Source: Mycolicibacterium neoaurum
GTDB lineage: Bacteria > Actinomycetota > Actinomycetes > Mycobacteriales > Mycobacteriaceae
Assembly (NCBI RefSeq): GCF_036946495.1
Contig: NZ_JAQIIX010000001.1
Span: 806,001 to 870,000, forward strand
DNA length: 64,000 nt
Direction: 5' to 3'
The stretch's first letter is position 1; every line of letters begins with the position of its first letter. Positions 60,589 to 64,000 of the stretch are shown here, one piece after another. A program made the translations under genes and the position numbers. The notes under the pieces were generated by a model. The model had not been told where the DNA came from, did no database searches, and saw nothing but the letters and a program-made list of their open reading frames with translations.

Positions 60589-60948
60589 CTAACGGCAACA
60601 GTTAGGGTCGAGCACCGAACACAGGGCGATCAGGGACTCGTGGCGAGCGCGATGGTAGACATTCATTCCGCGCCGCTCCGACTCGACGAAGCCCGCCCGC
60701 CGCAGCTGTGACAGGTGATGGCTGACAGTCGATTCCGACAGCTCCACCGCCGCCGCCAGGTCGCAACCACACACCTCGCCTTCGCTGCTGCTGAACAACA
60801 ATGACATCAATTTGACCCGCACCGGATCAGCCAACGCTTTGAGGCGCAAGGCAATCTCCAACGCGGCATCGTCTCCGACCGGGCCGGCGGCGACCGGCGT
60901 GCAGCAGACCGGCGCGGAGACATCGATGGTCGGCAGCGCTTTCGGCAT
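60589..60948 (-). CDS. arsR: ArsR-family arsenic-responsive repressor
   Basis: A 119-residue ArsR/SmtB winged-helix repressor. Cys pairs suited to As(III) are C15-C16, C60/C62 in GEVCGCDLAA (the ELCVCDL site of the alpha-3 helix) and C117-C118 at the end. The recognition helix is SESTVSHHLSQLRRAGFV. It is divergent from the arsI-acr3-arsC operon; the ATG at 60946-60948 begins the protein, and a longer upstream frame was rejected because it runs through the operator region. Confidence 0.93.
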   Translation of the reverse strand: MPKALPTIDVSAPVCCTPVAAGPVGDDAALEIALRLKALADPVRVKLMSLLFSSSEGEVCGCDLAAAVELSESTVSHHLSQLRRAGFVESERRGMNVYHRARHESLIALCSVLDPNCCR

Positions 60949-60970
60949 GAATCCATCCTGCCATACCTTA

Positions 60971-61021
60971 TTGACAAATATCGAAGAGGTGGCAGGATCG
61001 GCGCTGCCAGTAGTTCGATAT
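60971..61021. promoter_or_regulatory. Divergent arsR / arsI promoter with candidate ArsR operators
   Basis: In the plus direction TTGACA (60971-60976) and CAGGAT (60993-60998), 16 bases apart, can form the arsI promoter. An inverted pair, ATATCGAA (60978-60985) and TTCGATAT (61014-61021), flanks a second palindrome GGCAG/CTGCC (60991-61008). The left half-site lies in the spacer of the promoter, where a bound repressor would block transcription. A ribosome binding site AGGAGG precedes the arsI ATG. Confidence 0.6.
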
Positions 61022-61045
61022 AAGCCACAAAGGTAGGAGGCGGTC

Positions 61046-61501
61046 ATGTCCCGCGCCCAACTCGCCCTCAATGTCGATGACCTCGACCTTGCCATCACGT
61101 TCTACTCCAAGCTGTTCAACACCTCCCCGGCGAAAGTGAAACCGGGATACGCCAACTTCGCGGTCACCGAACCCTCGCTGAAACTCGTGCTCATCGAGAA
61201 TCCCGGCCACGGCGGAACCATCAATCACCTCGGTGTCGAAGTCGAATCCAGCCAGGCTGTCCACGCCGAGATTGCCCGCCTGACCGACGAAGGCATGTTC
61301 ACCGAAGAGGAAATCGGCACCACCTGCTGTTTCGCCACCCAGGACAAGGTCTGGGTGACCGGCCCGGCGGGTGAAAAATGGGAGGTCTACACCGTGCTGG
61401 CCGATTCCGACACGTTCGGCACCAGCTCCACAGCCCTGGGCACCGATGGCAGCGCCACGGGAACGTGCTGCACCGCTGACAGCACGCCCGCTTCGGCATG
61501 A
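61046..61501 (+). CDS. arsI: ArsI/CadI-type VOC dioxygenase (organoarsenical C-As lyase family)
   Basis: A 151-residue vicinal-oxygen-chelate protein. Residues that fit the ArsI metal/substrate site are Q5, H61 in INHLGVE, E113 in GEKWEVYTV, and the vicinal Cys pair C94-C95 in TTCCFATQD. These are the features of ArsI, which breaks the C-As bond of trivalent methylarsenicals. The M. tuberculosis relative Rv2641 is called CadI. The C-terminus has a further CC pair (GTCCTAD). Its stop overlaps the acr3 start (ATGA). Confidence 0.88.
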   Translation: MSRAQLALNVDDLDLAITFYSKLFNTSPAKVKPGYANFAVTEPSLKLVLIENPGHGGTINHLGVEVESSQAVHAEIARLTDEGMFTEEEIGTTCCFATQDKVWVTGPAGEKWEVYTVLADSDTFGTSSTALGTDGSATGTCCTADSTPASA

Positions 61502-62586
61502 CACACCAGACCGATGCCCAGAGCGGATCCGCCGTCGTCGGGAAACTCTCGACGCTCGATCGATTCCTCCCGGTCTGGATCGGTGTGGCCATGGTCGCCG
61601 GTCTACTTCTGGGCCGGCTGGTTCCCGGCATCGACACCGCGCTCAACAGTGTTCAGGTGCAGGGCATTTCGGTCCCGATTGCCCTCGGCCTACTGATCAT
61701 GATGTATCCCGTCCTGGCGAAGGTCCGTTACGACCGGCTGGATACCGTCACCGGCGACCGCAAGCTGTTGCTGAGTTCGCTTGTCCTGAACTGGTTGATC
61801 GGTCCCGCGCTGATGTTCGCGCTGGCCTGGCTGCTGGTGCCCGATCTGCCCGAATACCGCACCGGGCTGATCATCGTCGGCCTGGCGCGCTGCATCGCCA
61901 TGGTCATCATCTGGAACGACCTGGCCTGTGGCGACCGGGAGGCAGCCGCCGTGCTGGTCGCGCTCAACTCGCTGTTCCAGGTTGTCATGTCCGCCGCACT
62001 GGGCTGGTTCTACCTCTCGGTATTGCCGGGCTGGCTGGGCTGGGACACCGCGTTCATCAGCGCCTCCCCCTGGCAGATCGCCCAATCGGTGCTGATCTTT
62101 CTGGGTATCCCGCTGCTGGCGGGTTACCTGTCCCGGCGACTGGGCGAGAAAGCCAAAGGCCGCACCTGGTACGAAACCCGATACCTGCCCAGGATCGGGC
62201 CGTGGGCGCTCTACGGCCTGCTGTTCACCATCGTCATTCTCTTTGCGCTGCAAGGCGAGCAGATCACCAGCCGCCCACTCGACGTGCTGCGCATCGCCGT
62301 TCCGCTGCTGATCTACTTCGCCGTCATGTGGGGTGGTGGATATCTGCTCGGGGCCGCGCTCGGGCTGGGCTACGAGCGCACCACCACGCTCGCGTTCACC
62401 GCGGCCGGCAACAATTTCGAGCTCGCCATCGCCGTGGCCATCGCCACCTACGGAGCCAGTTCCGGCCAGGCACTCGCCGGGGTGGTCGGCCCGCTGATCG
62501 AAGTGCCGGTCCTGGTCGCCCTCGTCTACGTATCCCTGTTCCTGCGCAAGCGCTTCTGGCCTCAGACGCAAGCACCGACGACATGA
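61498..62586 (+). CDS. acr3: Arsenite efflux transporter ACR3
   Basis: A 362-residue membrane protein with ten predicted helices. It has the ACR3 signature around the conserved cysteine (GLARCIAMVIIWNDLACGDRE) and the FTAAGNNFELAIAVAIATYG segment. ACR3 exports As(III) using proton motive force. In M. tuberculosis Rv2643 carries the equivalent transporter. It is coupled to arsI upstream and to arsC downstream by ATGA overlaps. Confidence 0.95.
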   Translation: MTHQTDAQSGSAVVGKLSTLDRFLPVWIGVAMVAGLLLGRLVPGIDTALNSVQVQGISVPIALGLLIMMYPVLAKVRYDRLDTVTGDRKLLLSSLVLNWLIGPALMFALAWLLVPDLPEYRTGLIIVGLARCIAMVIIWNDLACGDREAAAVLVALNSLFQVVMSAALGWFYLSVLPGWLGWDTAFISASPWQIAQSVLIFLGIPLLAGYLSRRLGEKAKGRTWYETRYLPRIGPWALYGLLFTIVILFALQGEQITSRPLDVLRIAVPLLIYFAVMWGGGYLLGAALGLGYERTTTLAFTAAGNNFELAIAVAIATYGASSGQALAGVVGPLIEVPVLVALVYVSLFLRKRFWPQTQAPTT

Positions 62587-62999
62587 GCGACACCAGACCT
62601 GCAGTGCTGTTTCTCTGCACCCACAATGCCGGACGTTCCCAGATGGCCGTGGGTTTCTTCCGCCACCTCGCCGAGAACAGGGCGGACGTGTACTCGGGTG
62701 GATCAGAGCCGGCCGCCGCTCTGAACCCTGCCGCCGTGGCCGCGATGGCCGAAAAGAACATCGACATTTCCGGTCGGCAGCCGCAGCGGTGGACCCACGA
62801 CATCGTCGAAGCGGTGGATGTCGTGGTGTCCATGGGCTGCGGGGACGAATGCCCCTACATTCCCGGCAAGCGTTACGAGAACTGGGAACTCGCCGATCCG
62901 GCCGACCGAGACATCGACGCGGTCCGTCCCATCCGAGACGATATCGAACGCCGCGTTCGGGTGCTTCTGGACGAGCTCGGTCTCCGCCGGCGGATCTGA
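62583..62999 (+). CDS. arsC: Arsenate reductase (LMW-phosphatase fold)
   Basis: A 138-residue arsenate reductase. The CX5R loop is C12-THNAG-R18, with further cysteines C86 and C90 in MGCGDECP, arranged like mycothiol-dependent ArsC enzymes of actinobacteria. It turns arsenate to arsenite for export by ACR3. The ATG at 62583 overlaps the acr3 stop. It is the last gene before the tRNA-like boundary. Confidence 0.93.
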   Translation: MSDTRPAVLFLCTHNAGRSQMAVGFFRHLAENRADVYSGGSEPAAALNPAAVAAMAEKNIDISGRQPQRWTHDIVEAVDVVVSMGCGDECPYIPGKRYENWELADPADRDIDAVRPIRDDIERRVRVLLDELGLRRRI

Positions 63000-63041
63000 T
63001 CCGGCGGCGGCCGGAGACCGATAGCCGTTGACAAGGCTACG

Positions 63042-63112
63042 AGCGAGTGACGGGATTCGAACCCGTGTAAACGGCTTTGCAGGCCGGTGCTCCCCCGCAT
63101 CGGCAACTCGCC
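63042..63112 (-). tRNA. tRNA-Cys(GCA)-like sequence, probable attachment-site remnant
   Basis: On the minus strand the 3' half is good: anticodon loop CTGCAAA with a stem of four pairs, variable loop, and the T arm ACGGG/CCCGT around TTCGAAT with a 7-base acceptor 3' strand CACTCGC. The 5' half is poor: one mismatch in the acceptor stem, a C-T clash at the base of the anticodon stem, no U8 in the best register, and a three-pair D stem at best. No CCA is encoded. This pattern fits either a diverged tRNA or the 3'-half copy of a tRNA left at one end of an integrated element. Confidence 0.5.
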
Positions 63113-63292
63113 TGCCTCTGCGGACCGACCGCAATAACCCGCTCAGGGATAGCCCTATCAGGGCTAATCGGGTCGGCCGGTCACCTCCACCGGCGACTAC
63201 AAACGGCCGAGCTACAGGCCGCGATGAGGGCAGTTCAAGGGAACCGCGCAGGTGTCCGCGCGCAGGCGTACACAGGTCGTAGGAGGTCCGCC

Positions 63293-63532
63293 ATGTCGGT
63301 AGTTGCCGCAACGGGGCAGCTCACCCGCGATGAGCACGTTGCCGAGCTGCGCGCCGCGCTACAATGGTGCATCGCGGGGGCCGACGCAGGCGACGGCATC
63401 GTCACGTGCACCGGTCTTGATGACGACACCCTGGCGGCCCTGTACCGCTACGCCTTCGCGGACCGCTCGCCCGCCGCCCTGGCGCGGGTCCACGCCGCGT
63501 TTTCACGGCGAATTGGTCCTCTAATCGGCTGA
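63293..63532 (+). CDS. Small protein of a likely mobile element
   Basis: A 79-residue helical protein (MSVVAATGQLTRDEHVAELR; LDDDTLAALYRYAFADRSPA). The ATG at 63293 is six bases after AGGAGG, which decides the start. It is not one of the core mycobacterial genes I know. Between arsC and this gene (63000-63292) I see only the tRNA-like sequence and no convincing promoter. Confidence 0.65.
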   Translation: MSVVAATGQLTRDEHVAELRAALQWCIAGADAGDGIVTCTGLDDDTLAALYRYAFADRSPAALARVHAAFSRRIGPLIG

Positions 63533-63585
63533 CAAACGGCGCGTCTGTCGAGAACCTGTCGGTGACGCCTGGGAAAATTCGACGC

Positions 63586-64000
63586 ATGGCAGACCTTGTC
63601 GCATTGAGCAGGCCCACACTCGTTTGTCTGCTGCAAAGCGGGGATGAGATCGCGATACCCGTCCAGGTCAATGGGGCTGGGTCGGTGGAGTATCACCGGG
63701 CAACAATTACTGAGGTGGTCGACGACGAGCCGAATCTGCGCATTCGGATCACATTCCACATCTCGGCGATTGACCACGAGGGCTCAAAGGACGAGTCGCC
63801 CGGAAACCTTGTGCATCGCCTAACGGCTGTCAGTGACGGCCGCGAACCTGTGTATGTCGCGGCTACCGACCTGTGGAAATGGGCCGGCATGACGATCGAT
63901 GACCCAATCGACACAGGCAAAGTGAAGATCATCGCTGCGGTGCGTGGGCCCCACCCGCAGGAAGGCCACGAGATTCTGGCCCTTGTAGTCGAGGAAGTTA
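63586..64000 (+). CDS. Unknown protein, runs off the window edge
   Basis: An open frame of at least 138 codons without a stop to the window end, starting ATG at 63586 (MADLVALSRPTLVCLLQSGD). It is soluble and beta-rich, with VEYHRATITEVVDDEPNLRI and YVAATDLWKWAGMTIDD. Its GC content and codon choice (ttg, aca, aat, caa) are lower and less biased than the core genes to the left, which suggests transfer. The longer antisense frame at 63693-63932 is taken as a shadow. No family is recognised. Confidence 0.6.
   Translation, partial: MADLVALSRPTLVCLLQSGDEIAIPVQVNGAGSVEYHRATITEVVDDEPNLRIRITFHISAIDHEGSKDESPGNLVHRLTAVSDGREPVYVAATDLWKWAGMTIDDPIDTGKVKIIAAVRGPHPQEGHEILALVVEEV

Noticed and set aside
63693..63932. 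A minus-strand 79-codon open frame at the right edge
   Set aside because: It is antisense to the plus-strand frame that starts at 63586 and continues to the window edge; the latter has better composition.

Overview
The window is a piece of a high-GC mycobacterial chromosome. The gene order (nadK, tlyA, G3P phosphatase, tyrS, the arg cluster, pheST, infC-rpmI-rplT, lysX, uvrA, universal stress protein) follows the Rv1636-Rv1695 part of the M. tuberculosis map, read from memory. Two things point to a rapid grower of the Mycolicibacterium type: the short helix 18 in the 16S gene (about 8690-8752), and an rRNA operon placed directly downstream of tyrS, which is the rrnB position known in fast growers.

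Layout. 1-3609 (minus): nadK (cut by the window edge), tlyA, a small gene, a HAD phosphatase and a TPR protein. 3754-9530 (minus): a complete rrn operon with terminator, 5S, 23S, spacer, 16S, nut-like leader and a clear promoter. 9577-15226 (minus): tyrS, mpg, a Trm112-like protein, a secreted protein and a two-domain lipase/acyl-CoA synthetase. 15351-18482 (plus): an ABC-F ATPase and a membrane protein. 18439-20053 (minus): three translationally coupled membrane-anchored proteins of unknown function. 20069-28489 (minus): argCJBDFRGH with an ARG box in front of argC. 28546-33002 (minus): pheT, pheS and a class III adenylate cyclase. 33225-35505 (plus): an MpaB/DUF2236 oxygenase-like protein and an acyl-CoA dehydrogenase. 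35657-37720 (minus): rRNA methyltransferase, rplT, rpmI and infC, the last with a probable AUC start. 37992-43286 (plus): DUF1844 protein, lysX and a membrane esterase.

43280-49415 is the most unusual accessory block. It holds a split TPR / CHAT pair (a caspase-like protease with its His-Cys dyad intact), a two-gene operon of unknown proteins, and a membrane protein on the opposite strand. 49481-56396 returns to the conserved neighbourhood: a 19-kDa-type lipoprotein, a small protein, an AlkZ-like protein, uvrA, a metallo-beta-lactamase-fold protein, DUF427 and a universal stress protein. 56775-60543 is a cell-envelope/alkaline-shock cassette (CsbD, AmaP-like, DUF6286-like, Asp23) divergent from an ECF sigma factor. 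60589-62999 is an arsenic resistance set (arsR, arsI/cadI, acr3, arsC). At 63042-63112 a tRNA-like sequence has a good 3' half and a poor 5' half. The following small genes have no core relatives that I recognise, which suggests the left end of an integrated element running out of the window.

Many genes share ATGA or GTGA stop/start overlaps, so several blocks are probably translationally coupled operons. Gene names are from recognition of sequence families; no database search was run.
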